DNA from: Ignavibacteriota bacterium
GTDB lineage: Bacteria; Bacteroidota; UBA10030; JAHEZR01
DNA length: 7,062 bases
Assembly: GCA_023251005.1 (NCBI GenBank)
Contig: JAHEZR010000049.1
Coordinates: 1 to 7,062 of the forward strand
Direction of reading: 5' to 3'
This document shows, in pieces, positions 1 through 7,062 of the stretch. The stretch's first letter is position 1; each line of letters opens with the position of its first letter. The position numbers and the translations under genes are program-made. The notes beneath the pieces are model-generated. The model saw only the letters and a program-made list of their open reading frames with translations, was not told where the DNA came from and made no database searches.

Positions 1-887
1 TCAATCAACCTCTTCAATCGGTTGTTTCGAATGATTACTCTGCGATAGAGATCGTTGAGATCGGACGTCGCAAAGCGTCCCCCCTCGAGTGGAACGAGCG
101 GTCGAAGCTCAGGCGGAATTACCGGGATAACACTCATCACCATCCATTCCGGCTTGTTCACGGGCCGGCCTTCGATTTCGCGGAATGCCTCAACCACCCG
201 GAGCCGTTTTAGTGCTTCCGCTTTCTTCTGAACAGATGTTTCTTCCTTGACCTCAACCCGAAGTAGTGCCGCATGACTCTCGATCTCGACCCGCTTCAGC
301 AGATCTCTGATTGCTTCACCACCAATCTTTGCGATGAACTTCTTCGGATTAACGTCTTCAAGTTCTGAGTTTTTCGGTGGAAGTGAAGCGAGAATTTCAA
401 AGTACTGCTCTTCGGATATCAACTCCTGTGGCTGAAGGCCCGTGGGTCCCGGCTGGTTGACAACGTAGGACTCATAGTAAATGATCTTCTCGAGATCCTT
501 CGTGCTCATCCCAAGAACGTTGCCGATCTTACTCGGCAGGGAACGGAAATACCAGATGTGAACGACCGGCACGGCAAGTGCGATATGGCCCATCCGCTCG
601 CGACGCACACTTTTCTGAGTTACTTCAACTCCGCAACGGTCGCAGATTATACCTTTGTAACGGATGCGTTTGTATTTGCCGCAATGGCATTCCCAGTCAC
701 GGACGGGCCCAAAAATCTTCTCGCAGAACAGGCCGTCCTTTTCCGGCCGGAAGGACCGATAGTTGATCGTTTCCGGCTTAGTTACTTCACCGTGAGAGCG
801 AGCTAAAATCGCATCCGGAGAAGCGAGACTAATCGAGATCTGAGTGAAATGCCTCTTCGGACCTGTTTCACGAGTTGAAAATGGCAT
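1..887 (-). CDS. rpoC: DNA-directed RNA polymerase subunit beta' (N-terminal part, truncated by window edge)
   Basis: This is the first ~295 codons of the largest RNA polymerase subunit, which carries the clamp, the active-site Mg-binding loop (beyond this window) and the zinc-binding domain. The start is ATG at 887-885, with GGAGG six bases upstream; the protein begins [14 protein letters not shown]. Visible in order: the conserved [16 protein letters not shown] block (residues 37-52), then the zinc-binding domain with C67, C69, C82 and C85 in the usual CxC...CxxC spacing, then RRERMGHI, then the GGRFATS-NDLYRRV segment near the lid, ending at NNRLKRLI where the clamp helices begin. The frame is open to base 1, so the catalytic NADFDGD loop and all C-terminal parts lie outside. 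The gene follows rpoB by 70 bases and is surely co-transcribed. The [10 protein letters not shown] form, where Proteobacteria and Firmicutes usually have VINRNNRLKR, resembles what I recall from Bacteroidota/Chlorobiota. Identification is certain; the truncation is only the window boundary. Confidence 0.98.
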   Translation of the reverse strand, partial: MPFSTRETGPKRHFTQISISLASPDAILARSHGEVTKPETINYRSFRPEKDGLFCEKIFGPVRDWECHCGKYKRIRYKGIICDRCGVEVTQKSVRRERMGHIALAVPVVHIWYFRSLPSKIGNVLGMSTKDLEKIIYYESYVVNQPGPTGLQPQELISEEQYFEILASLPPKNSELEDVNPKKFIAKIGGEAIRDLLKRVEIESHAALLRVEVKEETSVQKKAEALKRLRVVEAFREIEGRPVNKPEWMVMSVIPVIPPELRPLVPLEGGRFATSDLNDLYRRVIIRNNRLKRLI

Positions 888-893
888 TGGAAG

Positions 894-898
894 CCTCC
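894..898 (-). promoter_or_regulatory. Shine-Dalgarno site of rpoC
   Basis: On the minus strand the sequence reads AAGCTTGGAGGCTTCCA followed by the ATG at 887. GGAGG is a full match to the anti-SD core with a 6-base spacer, which fixes the rpoC start. The flanking AAGC and GCTT could pair and leave the SD in a six-base loop; this pairing is only four base pairs and may have no effect. Confidence 0.85.
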
Positions 899-957
899 AA
901 GCTTTTGCTGTTGAACCTTCAGACTCTGGAACGTGACGGAACTATCAATTTCGTCTC

Positions 958-3900
958 TTACTCGATTCTTACATCCAACCCAAGACCCATCAGCTCCCGG
1001 ATTAAGACGTTGAAAGATTCCGGGATGTTTGCTTCAGGGAGGTTGTCACCTTTCACGACCGCTTCGTAGACTTTCGCGCGCCCGGTGACATCATCACTCT
1101 TGACGGTGAGCATTTCCTGGAGAATATGAGCGGCACCGTAGCCTTCAAGGGACCACACCTCCATCTCACCAAACCTCTGTCCCCCAAATTGAGCCTTTCC
1201 GCCGAGAGGCTGCTGCGTGATAAGAGAGTACGGTCCAATCGATCGCGCGTGGATCTTATCGTCAACAAGATGAGAGAGCTTCATCATGTAAATCACACCG
1301 ACGGTTACTTCCTGATCGAAAGGCTCGCCTGTCTGGCCGTCGCACAGAATACTCTTCGAATTCTCGTTCAGCCCAGCTTTTCGGAGCTCAGCCTGCACAT
1401 CCTCCCACGTCGCTCCATCAAAAATAGGTGAGGAGTATGTCATGCCCATCTTGTTTGCAGCCCAACCAAGCGCGGTCTCATACAATTGGCCGAGATTCAT
1501 TCGCGAAGGGACACCAAGTGGGTTCAGAACGATATCAACAGGGGTCCCATCAGGCAGGAAAGGCATGTCTTCGGCATGGACAATTTTCGCCACGACGCCT
1601 TTATTGCCATGTCGCCCTGCCATCTTATCGCCGACCGAGAGCTTGCGTTTCTTTGCAACGTAAACCTTCGCGAGTTGCACTATGCCGGGCGGCAACTCAT
1701 CCCCCAGCTGAATCTTATTCTTTTCATGCTTGTGCTGCTCTTCGATCTCGTCGACCTTTGCCTTATAGCTCGCATAAATCTTCAGCAAAAGTGAATTCTT
1801 CCTTTTGTCATCAACCCAATCTTGTGAAGGATCGAGCTTCTCAAGATTCTCGAGAGTCTGGAAGGTATCTTCCTTCAACTGTGTCCCACTCCGCAGGACA
1901 ACATTTCCATCGAGATCACGAATACCGACTGACTTCTCGCCAGTGAAGAGCGTGTCGAGCTTCTTGCCGAGCTTTACGTACAGGTCATTCAGATCCTTCC
2001 TCCGCTGACGATCGAGCGCCTCGAGCCTGCGCTTATCCTCCTTCCGGTTCTCCGCATCTTTTTTCTTCCTACTGAAAAGCTTCGTGGTGATGACGATTCC
2101 TTTCATCCCGGGAGGCGCTTTCAGTGAGGCATCTTTCACATCTCCAGCTTTCTCGCCGAAGATCGCTTTGAGAAGCTTCTCCTCGGGCGTTGGATCCGTC
2201 TCACCTTTTGGCGTGATCTTGCCGATAAGGATATCTCCCTCGCGAACCTCAGCACCGATGCGGACGATTCCATTCTCATCGAGATTCCTCGTTGCATCTT
2301 CACTCACATTCGGAATCTCGCGTGTGAGCTCTTCTTCTCCCCGCTTGGTGTCCCGAACCTGCAGCTCAAATTCTTCGATGTGGATTGAAGTGTAAACATC
2401 CTCAGCGACCACTCTTTCGCTGATGACAATCGCGTCCTCAAAGTTGTAACCGCGCCACGGCATAAACGCAACTACAATATTCCGCCCCAACGCTAACTCA
2501 CCTCGGTCGGTAGCGCAGCCATCTGCGAGAACATCACTACGCTTCACCCGCTGTCCTTCTACAACGATAGGCTTCTGATTGACGCAAGTGTCTTGGTTGG
2601 TCCGAAAGAACTTCGTCAAGTCATATTCCACACGACGTTTTTCATCGAAGCTCGTGAGAGCTTCAGCGCTTCCCTCATCGATATCATACTGCACAACGAT
2701 CTTGTCTGCCGATACATACTCGACCGTCCCGCTACGCTCTGCGACAATAAGCGTACGAGAATCCCGGGCGATCTTCTCTTCCAGGCCTGTTCCGACGAGC
2801 GGCTGCTCAGGCTTCAAAAGAGGAACGGACTGACGCTGCATGTTCGAGCCCATCAGCGCCCGGTTCGCATCATCGTGTTCAAGAAAAGGAACAAGCGCAG
2901 CCGCCGCACTTACGATTTGATTTGGGGCGACGTCCATGTACTGGACTTCTTCCGGCTTCACGACTGGAAAATCGCCCTTGGTTCTCGCTTTGATGCGCTC
3001 ATCGATAAATCGCCCCTTGTCGTCGACGTTCGAGTTCGCCTGGCCGATTGTGTAAATGTCTTCCTTCTCTGCGGTCAGGAATTCGATCTCCTCCGTCACT
3101 CGCCCGTTCTTCACCTTTAGATACGGGGTTTCGATGAAACCGTACTCGTTCACACGGCCGTGGATGCAGAGCGAGGAGATGAGACCGATGTTCGGTCCTT
3201 CAGGAGTTTCGATCGGACAGAGACGGCCATAATGTGTGTAGTGGACGTCACGCACCTCGAAGCCTGCACGTTCACGCGTTAACCCTCCAGGACCGAGAGC
3301 GCTCATTCTTCGCTTGTGAGTCAACTCGGCAAGAGGATTCGTCTGATCCATAAACTGCGAAAGTTGGTTCGTGCCAAAAAACGCATTGATCACACTCGTG
3401 ATTGTGCGAGCGTTGATCAAGTCCTGTGGCGTGAAGCCCTCGCCATCGCGGAGATTCATTCGCTCGCGAATTGTGCGCGCCATGCGGGCAAGGCCGATAT
3501 TGAACTGTGTGGCCAGCTGCTCGCCAACTGTCCGGACGCGTCGGTTCCCCAGATGATCAATATCATCTACAACCTTCGTTCCTTGCTGGAGACCAAGGAG
3601 ATAGTTGATGATAGCGATTATGTCTTCTTTCGTCAGCGTCGTTACATTGGCAGGGACGTTGAGGCTGAGCTTCGCATTCAGGCGATAGCGGCCAACATCC
3701 CCCAGATCATAACGCTTCGGATTGAAGAAGAGTCGATCAATCAGGTTCTTCGCGGTTTCAAGATCGGGTGCTTCACCCGACCGAAGCTGGCGGTAAATGG
3801 CCTCGAGGGCGTCTTGCTCCGACCGCGCACTGTCTTTCGAGATTGTGTTTGCGATGACGGAAGCTTCAGAAGCACCTTCATGCTTTAACAACCGGATCTT

Positions 3901-4743
3901 CTTGACATTCGACTTCCGAATCTTCTTGATGTTCTCTTCTGTCAACTTCGAGTCTTTGTTGATAAAGATCTCACCTGTCTTTGTGTCTACCACATCGCTG
4001 CAGATCACACGATCGGCGTAATCTTTCAGATCCCCCTTGTGCACTTCGATCTCATCCACAAGATTGAAGAGCTCAAGAATCTCATCATCTGAAGAATAGC
4101 CAAGTGCGCGGAGTAATGTGGTAACTGGGAATTTCTTTTTTCGATCGATATACGCATACATCACATTGTTGATGTCCGTCGCGAACTCAACCCATGACCC
4201 ACGGAATGGGATGATGCGCGCTGAGTAAATCGGCGTCCCGTTTGGATGTACTGATTCACTGAAGAACACACCCGGCGAGCGATGGAGCTGACTCACAATA
4301 ACTCGCTCCGAACCGTTGATGATGAAGGTACCCCGATCGGTCATGTACGGAAGATTGCCCAGATAAACCTCTTGCTCAACGGTATCGACATAACCTTTGC
4401 CATCCTTTGCCTTCGCCGAAAGTCGCAGCTTTGCCTTTAAGGGCACGGCATAGGTCAGACCGCGTTCCTGGCACTCGACGACGGAGTACTTCGGCTTCTC
4501 AACGTAAAACTCCACGAACTCGAGGAGATAATTTTCTCGGGCATCGGTAATCGGGAAATTCATCCCAAAAACTGCTTGAAGCCCCTTGCTCTTTCGCCGA
4601 TTTGGTGCAACATTGGCCTGCAGGAAGCTTTCAAAGGAATCAAGCTGTACATTCAAGAAATCGGGATAATCAATCACCTTCGGTATCTTGGCGAAGGAGA
4701 TCTTCCCGTTCGAGCCATTCTCCCTGAAATTATTGTTCTTCAA
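958..4743 (-). CDS. rpoB: DNA-directed RNA polymerase subunit beta
   Basis: Second-largest RNA polymerase subunit, forming one side of the active-site cleft and the rifampicin pocket. Length is 1261 residues, against 1342 in E. coli. Visible in order: N-terminal [16 protein letters not shown] (16-30); protrusion and lobe regions with [19 protein letters not shown] (135-153); the rifampicin region, residues 455-490, with Q463, D466, H476, R479 and S481, all wild-type sensitive residues; [13 protein letters not shown] (509-521); [12 protein letters not shown] with E769/D770; the flap (about 827-885); a charged insertion (about 889-1012); [13 protein letters not shown] with K1040 and K1048, the active-site lysines; and the C-terminal segment with [20 protein letters not shown] (1178-1197), ending in LDVRIE. 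The start codon is TTG: an in-frame TAG at 4758-4756 blocks any upstream start, GGGAGG lies seven bases before the TTG, and the next Met is at residue 61, past conserved sequence. It ends in TAA, 70 bases before rpoC. Confidence 0.99.
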   Translation of the reverse strand: MKNNNFRENGSNGKISFAKIPKVIDYPDFLNVQLDSFESFLQANVAPNRRKSKGLQAVFGMNFPITDARENYLLEFVEFYVEKPKYSVVECQERGLTYAVPLKAKLRLSAKAKDGKGYVDTVEQEVYLGNLPYMTDRGTFIINGSERVIVSQLHRSPGVFFSESVHPNGTPIYSARIIPFRGSWVEFATDINNVMYAYIDRKKKFPVTTLLRALGYSSDDEILELFNLVDEIEVHKGDLKDYADRVICSDVVDTKTGEIFINKDSKLTEENIKKIRKSNVKKIRLLKHEGASEASVIANTISKDSARSEQDALEAIYRQLRSGEAPDLETAKNLIDRLFFNPKRYDLGDVGRYRLNAKLSLNVPANVTTLTKEDIIAIINYLLGLQQGTKVVDDIDHLGNRRVRTVGEQLATQFNIGLARMARTIRERMNLRDGEGFTPQDLINARTITSVINAFFGTNQLSQFMDQTNPLAELTHKRRMSALGPGGLTRERAGFEVRDVHYTHYGRLCPIETPEGPNIGLISSLCIHGRVNEYGFIETPYLKVKNGRVTEEIEFLTAEKEDIYTIGQANSNVDDKGRFIDERIKARTKGDFPVVKPEEVQYMDVAPNQIVSAAAALVPFLEHDDANRALMGSNMQRQSVPLLKPEQPLVGTGLEEKIARDSRTLIVAERSGTVEYVSADKIVVQYDIDEGSAEALTSFDEKRRVEYDLTKFFRTNQDTCVNQKPIVVEGQRVKRSDVLADGCATDRGELALGRNIVVAFMPWRGYNFEDAIVISERVVAEDVYTSIHIEEFELQVRDTKRGEEELTREIPNVSEDATRNLDENGIVRIGAEVREGDILIGKITPKGETDPTPEEKLLKAIFGEKAGDVKDASLKAPPGMKGIVITTKLFSRKKKDAENRKEDKRRLEALDRQRRKDLNDLYVKLGKKLDTLFTGEKSVGIRDLDGNVVLRSGTQLKEDTFQTLENLEKLDPSQDWVDDKRKNSLLLKIYASYKAKVDEIEEQHKHEKNKIQLGDELPPGIVQLAKVYVAKKRKLSVGDKMAGRHGNKGVVAKIVHAEDMPFLPDGTPVDIVLNPLGVPSRMNLGQLYETALGWAANKMGMTYSSPIFDGATWEDVQAELRKAGLNENSKSILCDGQTGEPFDQEVTVGVIYMMKLSHLVDDKIHARSIGPYSLITQQPLGGKAQFGGQRFGEMEVWSLEGYGAAHILQEMLTVKSDDVTGRAKVYEAVVKGDNLPEANIPESFNVLIRELMGLGLDVRIE

Positions 4744-4750
4744 AGGTAGT

Positions 4751-4756
4751 CCTCCC
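4751..4756 (-). promoter_or_regulatory. Shine-Dalgarno site that fixes the TTG start of rpoB
   Basis: The minus strand reads TGTAGGGAGGACTACCT and then TTG at 4743-4741. GGGAGG is a strong SD, seven bases from the TTG. The TAG at 4758-4756 is in frame with rpoB and overlaps the SD, so translation cannot start farther upstream. Together these make TTG the only reasonable initiation codon. Confidence 0.88.
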
Positions 4757-4805
4757 TACATAATAGAGTGACCCAGACCCCAAATACATGCGGGCTTGAA
4801 ATTAG

Positions 4806-4832
4806 AACTGTTGGGGCCGAAAACCCAAGGTT
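4806..4832 (-). other. Hairpin in the rpoB leader
   Basis: On the minus strand AAC-C-TTGGG-(8 bases)-CCCAA-CA-GTT can fold, with a five-base-pair core and a three-base-pair outer stem. It starts 63 bases upstream of the rpoB start and is followed by CTAATTTC, not a run of Ts. It could be an RNase III or other processing site, a weak pause, or chance. Seen by eye only; no folding energy was calculated. Confidence 0.3.
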
Positions 4833-4934
4833 TACAAATGAGAAAGCAAGAACCCCTTCTTCGAGTGGATGCTTTGAAAAGCTGCAACGGCGCAAAGTCA
4901 ACACTAGTGGGGACAAAAAAGTTCAATCTCTCGA

Positions 4935-5315
4935 CTACTTCAACTCCACTTGAGCTCCGGCGTCTTCGAGCTCTTTCTTCAATTTCTCAGCCTCTTCCTT
5001 TGGGACTGCGTCTTTGATGGGCTTAGGGGCACCATCGACGAGGTCTTTCGCTTCCTTTAATCCAAGACCAGTGGCTGCGCGGACAATTTTGATCACGTTG
5101 ATCTTCTGTCCACCCGCACTTTTCAGGATGACGGCGAACTCAGTCTTTTCTTCGGCCGGTGCTGCTCCTGCACTTGCTACAGGTCCGCCCCCTGCGACAA
5201 CGACTGGTGCGGCAGCTGTCACGCCGAAACGATCCTCGAGTGCCTTCTTGAGCTCAGCAGCTTCAAGCAGCGTAAGCTTCTCGATCTTTTCTACAATCTC
5301 TTGAACTGCAGACAT
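4935..5315 (-). CDS. rplL: 50S ribosomal protein L7/L12 (bL12)
   Basis: Acidic stalk protein, present as dimers bound to L10, which recruits EF-Tu, EF-G, IF2 and release factors and stimulates their GTPases. The length of 126 residues is typical (120-130). The N-terminal dimerisation helices cover about residues 1-33 ([21 protein letters not shown]). A flexible hinge rich in Ala, Gly, Pro and Val follows (about 34-55). The globular C-terminal domain (about 57-126) starts at EKTEFAVIL and contains [20 protein letters not shown], the factor-binding surface, then [18 protein letters not shown] and a closing GAQVELK. The start is ATG at 5315-5313 with AGGAG ten bases upstream; the stop is TAG at 4937-4935. 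It follows rplJ by 60 bases, as expected for two proteins of one complex. L12 is needed in several copies per ribosome, so stronger translation than its neighbours would be expected, but the sequence does not prove that. Confidence 0.99.
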   Translation of the reverse strand: MSAVQEIVEKIEKLTLLEAAELKKALEDRFGVTAAAPVVVAGGGPVASAGAAPAEEKTEFAVILKSAGGQKINVIKIVRAATGLGLKEAKDLVDGAPKPIKDAVPKEEAEKLKKELEDAGAQVELK

Positions 5316-5375
5316 TCTCCCAGCTCTCCTTTTCTTTTATTGAATTTTTTTAGTGATTGGATGATAGTTCGTCAT

Positions 5376-5903
5376 TCAGGCAGATGCTTTTTTCTTTTCC
5401 CCAATCGCATGGAGTACACTAACGAGATCACGAGCGACTGCCTGTACTACTCTGATAATACCCGCCATCGGTGACTGGATGCTCCCCAGAATTGACGCGA
5501 CCAACTCCTGCCGCGAGGGAAGTCTTGCAAGCTCGTTGAGCTTTGACCCGTCGTACACCTGGTTTTCGACGACGCAGATCTTGATCGTCGGCTTCTCGTG
5601 CTTCTCGATGAATTTGCGGATGATCTTCGCCGGTGACACTGGATCATCGTAACTGAAGGCGATAGCTGTTGGTCCAGTAAGGCTTTCCAAAACCTTGTCG
5701 TAGCCCGTTGCAATTTCCAAAGCCTTCTTAACAAGTGTGTTCTTCACCACCTTGTAGTCAGTCCCGGATTTTCGAAATTCTCTGCGCAATTCATTTGCTT
5801 GTTCGACGGTCAGGCCAGTGAAGTCGGCAAGGAAAAGACTTTTCGCTCGAATAATCTTCTCAGTTACGTCAGCAACGATCACTTCTTTCTCCTGGCGTTT
5901 CAT
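5376..5903 (-). CDS. rplJ: 50S ribosomal protein L10 (uL10)
   Basis: L10 anchors the L7/L12 dimers to 23S rRNA next to L11 and forms the base of the stalk. It is 175 residues, normal for bacteria. The N-terminal rRNA-binding domain shows VTEKIIRAKSLFLADFTGLT, the LRREFRKSGTDYKVVKNTLVKKAL block, and LTGPTAIAFSYDDPVSPAKI. The C-terminal part (about residues 132-175) ends in a long helix, SPMAGIIRVVQAVARDLVSVLHAIGEKKKASA when its segments are read together, which binds the L12 N-termini. The start is ATG at 5903-5901; AGAGG lies eleven bases upstream, a slightly long spacer. The stop is TGA at 5378-5376. In E. coli the L10-L12 complex represses its own mRNA through a long leader before rplJ; here only 37 bases separate it from rplA, so that arrangement cannot be present in the same form. 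Confidence 0.98.
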   Translation of the reverse strand: MKRQEKEVIVADVTEKIIRAKSLFLADFTGLTVEQANELRREFRKSGTDYKVVKNTLVKKALEIATGYDKVLESLTGPTAIAFSYDDPVSPAKIIRKFIEKHEKPTIKICVVENQVYDGSKLNELARLPSRQELVASILGSIQSPMAGIIRVVQAVARDLVSVLHAIGEKKKASA

Positions 5904-5911
5904 GTTCTCAT
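5900..5911 (-). other. Three-codon mini open frame overlapping the rplJ start
   Basis: The minus strand reads GAGGTTGATGAGAACATGAAA. The first ATG (5911-5909) opens a frame of Met-Arg-Thr whose TGA (5902-5900) overlaps the rplJ ATG as ATGA. It is out of frame with rplJ. Its spacing from AGAGG (three bases) is too short for efficient initiation, so it may be chance; if used, it would couple termination to re-initiation at rplJ. Confidence 0.15.
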
Positions 5912-5940
5912 CAACCTCTTTCTAAAATGAGTGACTTTTC

Positions 5941-6636
5941 CTAGTGCGTTGCAACTGCATTTCGATCTATTCGAACGCCTGGCCCCATAGTACTAGAGAG
6001 TGTGATGCTCCTGATATAGTGTCCTTTCGCCGACGAAGGCTTGAGACGGATGACGGTGCTCAGGAATGTCTCGATATTCTCAATGAGCTTCTCTTTTTCG
6101 AACTGCGCTTTGCCAACGGTTGCATGAACGATACCTGCCTTGTCGACACGAAATTCAATCTTACCTGCTTTCACTTCTTTAACAGCCTTCGCCACATCGG
6201 GCGTTACTGTTCCACTTTTTGGATTCGGCATTAGCCCGCGAGGACCAAGAATCTTTCCGAGTTTTCCAACGTCACCCATAACATCCGGCGTCGCAATGAT
6301 GACATCCACGTCAGCCCAACCTTGCTTGATTTTCTCCACGTAATCGACCAATCCCGCATGATCTGCACCAGCCGCCTTTGCCTCTTCATCCTTCGGGGGT
6401 TTTGCGAGGACAAGAACACGAATCGCTTTCCCAATGCCGTGCGGAAGAGCCACTGTACCCCGTACGGACTGGTCTGCTTTTTTTGGGTCAACGCCAAGTC
6501 TGACTGCGATGTCCACGGACTCGTTGAATTTCGCTGTCGCCGTTCCCTTCACTTTTTCTACGGCTTCTTCAATAGAGTATTGCTTCGAACGGTCAAAGCG
6601 TGCTGCAAGTTCTCGATAACGTTTTCCGTGTTTCAT
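5941..6636 (-). CDS. rplA: 50S ribosomal protein L1 (uL1)
   Basis: L1 binds 23S rRNA helices 76-78, forms the mobile L1 stalk and helps move deacylated tRNA from the E site. In E. coli it also represses the rplK-rplA mRNA. From ATG at 6636 the protein is 231 residues (E. coli 234), beginning [15 protein letters not shown]. Domain I is formed by both ends of the chain, with [20 protein letters not shown] near residues 37-56 and [10 protein letters not shown] just after. Domain II occupies the middle. The family signature [20 protein letters not shown] lies at about 126-145. The C-terminal half contains [20 protein letters not shown] and ends [10 protein letters not shown], with TAG at 5943-5941. 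Start choice: ATG 6636 matches family length but has no clear SD. A TTG at 6675-6673 in the same frame would add 13 residues ([13 protein letters not shown]), overlaps the end of rplK by 17 bases, and has GGGG seven bases upstream. I prefer ATG by homology, with moderate confidence in the exact start. Confidence 0.96.
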   Translation of the reverse strand: MKHGKRYRELAARFDRSKQYSIEEAVEKVKGTATAKFNESVDIAVRLGVDPKKADQSVRGTVALPHGIGKAIRVLVLAKPPKDEEAKAAGADHAGLVDYVEKIKQGWADVDVIIATPDVMGDVGKLGKILGPRGLMPNPKSGTVTPDVAKAVKEVKAGKIEFRVDKAGIVHATVGKAQFEKEKLIENIETFLSTVIRLKPSSAKGHYIRSITLSSTMGPGVRIDRNAVATH

Positions 6637-6658
6637 AGCAGAATTCAATTTGAGGTTG

Positions 6659-7062
6659 TCATTCCGAGTCTTCAACTGTAATCCCCATGCTCCTGGCTGT
6701 TCCGGCGATCATTCTCATCGCCGCATCGATGTCTTGAGCGTTCAAGTCCGGCATCTTCATTTCTGCAATCTCTTTCAACTGTTTCCTTGTGACCTTTGCT
6801 ACCTTCACTCGGTTAGGCTCGGCGGAACCTTTCTCGATCTTCGCGGCTTTCGCCAGCAACACCGACGCCGGGGGGGTCTTCGTGACAAACGTGAACGACT
6901 TATCCGAATAAACCGTAATGATTACCGGAATGATCAAGCCCTGCTTGTCTGCTGTCTTTGCGTTAAATGATTTACAGAACTCCATGATGTTCACACCCTT
7001 CTGACCAAGGGCTGGGCCGACCGGTGGGGCAGGATTCGCTTGACCTGCAGGGATTTGAAGTT
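6659..7062 (-). CDS. rplK: 50S ribosomal protein L11 (uL11), 5' end outside window
   Basis: L11 binds the GTPase-associated centre of 23S rRNA (around E. coli 1058-1077), sits at the stalk base with L10, and takes part in factor binding and stringent-response signalling through RelA-type enzymes. The frame is open to the right edge and shows 133 residues; about nine or ten N-terminal residues are missing by comparison with E. coli L11 (142 residues). The visible part begins [20 protein letters not shown], the proline-rich N-terminal region that contacts thiostrepton and release factors, then [30 protein letters not shown], and the RNA-binding C-terminal domain ending [18 protein letters not shown] at 6994-6992 lies inside the conserved sequence and is not the start. 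The stop is TGA at 6661-6659, 22 bases before the preferred rplA ATG. The operon promoter, any L1-binding leader, and the usual upstream neighbours secE and nusG would lie beyond the right edge. Confidence 0.98.
   Translation of the reverse strand, partial: LQIPAGQANPAPPVGPALGQKGVNIMEFCKSFNAKTADKQGLIIPVIITVYSDKSFTFVTKTPPASVLLAKAAKIEKGSAEPNRVKVAKVTRKQLKEIAEMKMPDLNAQDIDAAMRMIAGTARSMGITVEDSE

Larger units (their letters stand above)
4744..4934 (-). promoter_or_regulatory. rplL-rpoB intergenic leader (191 bases), possible attenuator region
   Basis: This is the longest non-coding stretch in the window. In many bacteria this position holds an attenuator or RNA-processing site that sets polymerase output relative to ribosomal proteins. 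What is visible on the minus strand: directly after the rplL stop, a weak imperfect stem (AGTTGAA with TTGAACT, one mismatch, spanning 4920-4945 and overlapping the gene end) leading into six Ts (4920-4915); a palindrome CACTAGTG (4902-4909); and a better hairpin at 4806-4832 (TTGGG/CCCAA stem, eight-base loop, extended by AAC/GTT across a small internal loop). The 4806-4832 hairpin has no T-tract after it, so it is not a standard terminator. No small open frame with a good SD was noticed. A regulatory role is inferred from position; the structures themselves are modest. Confidence 0.4.

Noticed and set aside
558..806. 82-codon plus-strand frame opposite the rpoC zinc-binding region
   Set aside because: Antisense to highly conserved rpoC sequence with no recognised motif.
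1428..1946. 172- and 102-codon plus-strand open frames opposite the RpoB C-terminal third
   Set aside because: Overlapping frames on the same antisense stretch with no SD or family motif; explained by the rpoB codon pattern.
3316..3888. 190-codon open frame on the plus strand
   Set aside because: It lies wholly antisense to conserved RpoB coding sequence, shows no recognisable family, and its composition mirrors RpoB codons. An antisense shadow.
4757..4775. TATTAT just upstream of the rpoB SD, as a -10 box
   Set aside because: No matching -35, and a transcript would start within or next to the SD, leaving almost no leader.
4873..4901. TTGACT on the minus strand with a hexamer 17 bases downstream, as a possible rpoB promoter
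   Set aside because: The -35 is good, but the -10 would be TTCAAA, which matches TATAAT at only three of six positions. Not convincing without transcript start data.
4915..4945. Rho-independent terminator after rplL
   Set aside because: The stem is weak, A/T-rich and mismatched and overlaps the coding end, although six Ts follow. A full terminator would cut off rpoB and rpoC, which have no clear promoter of their own here.
5014..5304. 96-codon plus-strand frame opposite rplL, rich in Ala, Pro and Ser
   Set aside because: It mirrors the Ala/Gly-rich hinge and Lys/Glu-rich helices of L7/L12 read in reverse; no independent support.
6992..6994. GTG as the rplK start
   Set aside because: It falls within conserved L11 sequence ([10 protein letters not shown]), and the frame continues upstream through the conserved proline-rich region to the window edge.
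1..7062. Mobile elements, CRISPR arrays, tRNA genes, defence or accessory genes
   Set aside because: None seen. The window is filled by six collinear housekeeping genes with short gaps, so there is no basis for claiming a new system.

Overview
The window is a continuous piece of the ribosomal protein / RNA polymerase operon, with every gene on the minus strand. In transcription order (high to low coordinates) it runs rplK (L11, 5' end off the right edge) - rplA (L1) - rplJ (L10) - rplL (L7/L12) - rpoB (beta subunit) - rpoC (beta' subunit, running off the left edge). No transposase, phage gene, CRISPR array, tRNA, rRNA or foreign cargo gene was seen. Open frames on the plus strand are antisense shadows of these genes.

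Organism: a Gram-negative-type bacterium, most likely from the Bacteroidota/Chlorobiota/Ignavibacteriota (FCB) assemblage. This rests on recalled family features and not on a search. The beta' N-terminus has [19 protein letters not shown] and the [10 protein letters not shown] form of the lid-proximal motif. RpoB carries a charged insertion of roughly 120 residues between the flap and the catalytic [12 protein letters not shown] motif. G+C looks close to half by eye. Recognisable Shine-Dalgarno (SD) sequences before rpoB, rpoC, rplL and rplJ argue against typical Bacteroidia and favour a Chlorobiota/Ignavibacteriota-like lineage.

Layout: rplK (6659-7062, partial), a 22-base gap, rplA (5941-6636, with a possible longer TTG start at 6675), a 37-base gap, rplJ (5376-5903), a 60-base gap, rplL (4935-5315), a 191-base gap, rpoB (958-4743, TTG start), a 70-base gap, rpoC (1-887, first ~295 codons). 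No stretch over 300 bases lacks a gene. The only sizeable non-coding segment is the rplL-rpoB gap, where many bacteria partly uncouple polymerase from ribosomal protein expression. It holds a small hairpin and a T-tract but no convincing promoter or terminator.

The genes work together as expected. L11, L1 and the L10-(L7/L12) stalk form the two lateral protuberances of the large subunit that recruit and control translation factors; beta and beta' form the RNA polymerase active centre. Co-transcription links ribosome and polymerase supply. I found no previously undescribed system. The points worth a second look are small: a TTG start for RpoB fixed by an in-frame stop, an uncertain rplA start, a very short rplA-rplJ gap with no room for a long L10 leader, and modest structures around the rpoB and rpoC leaders.
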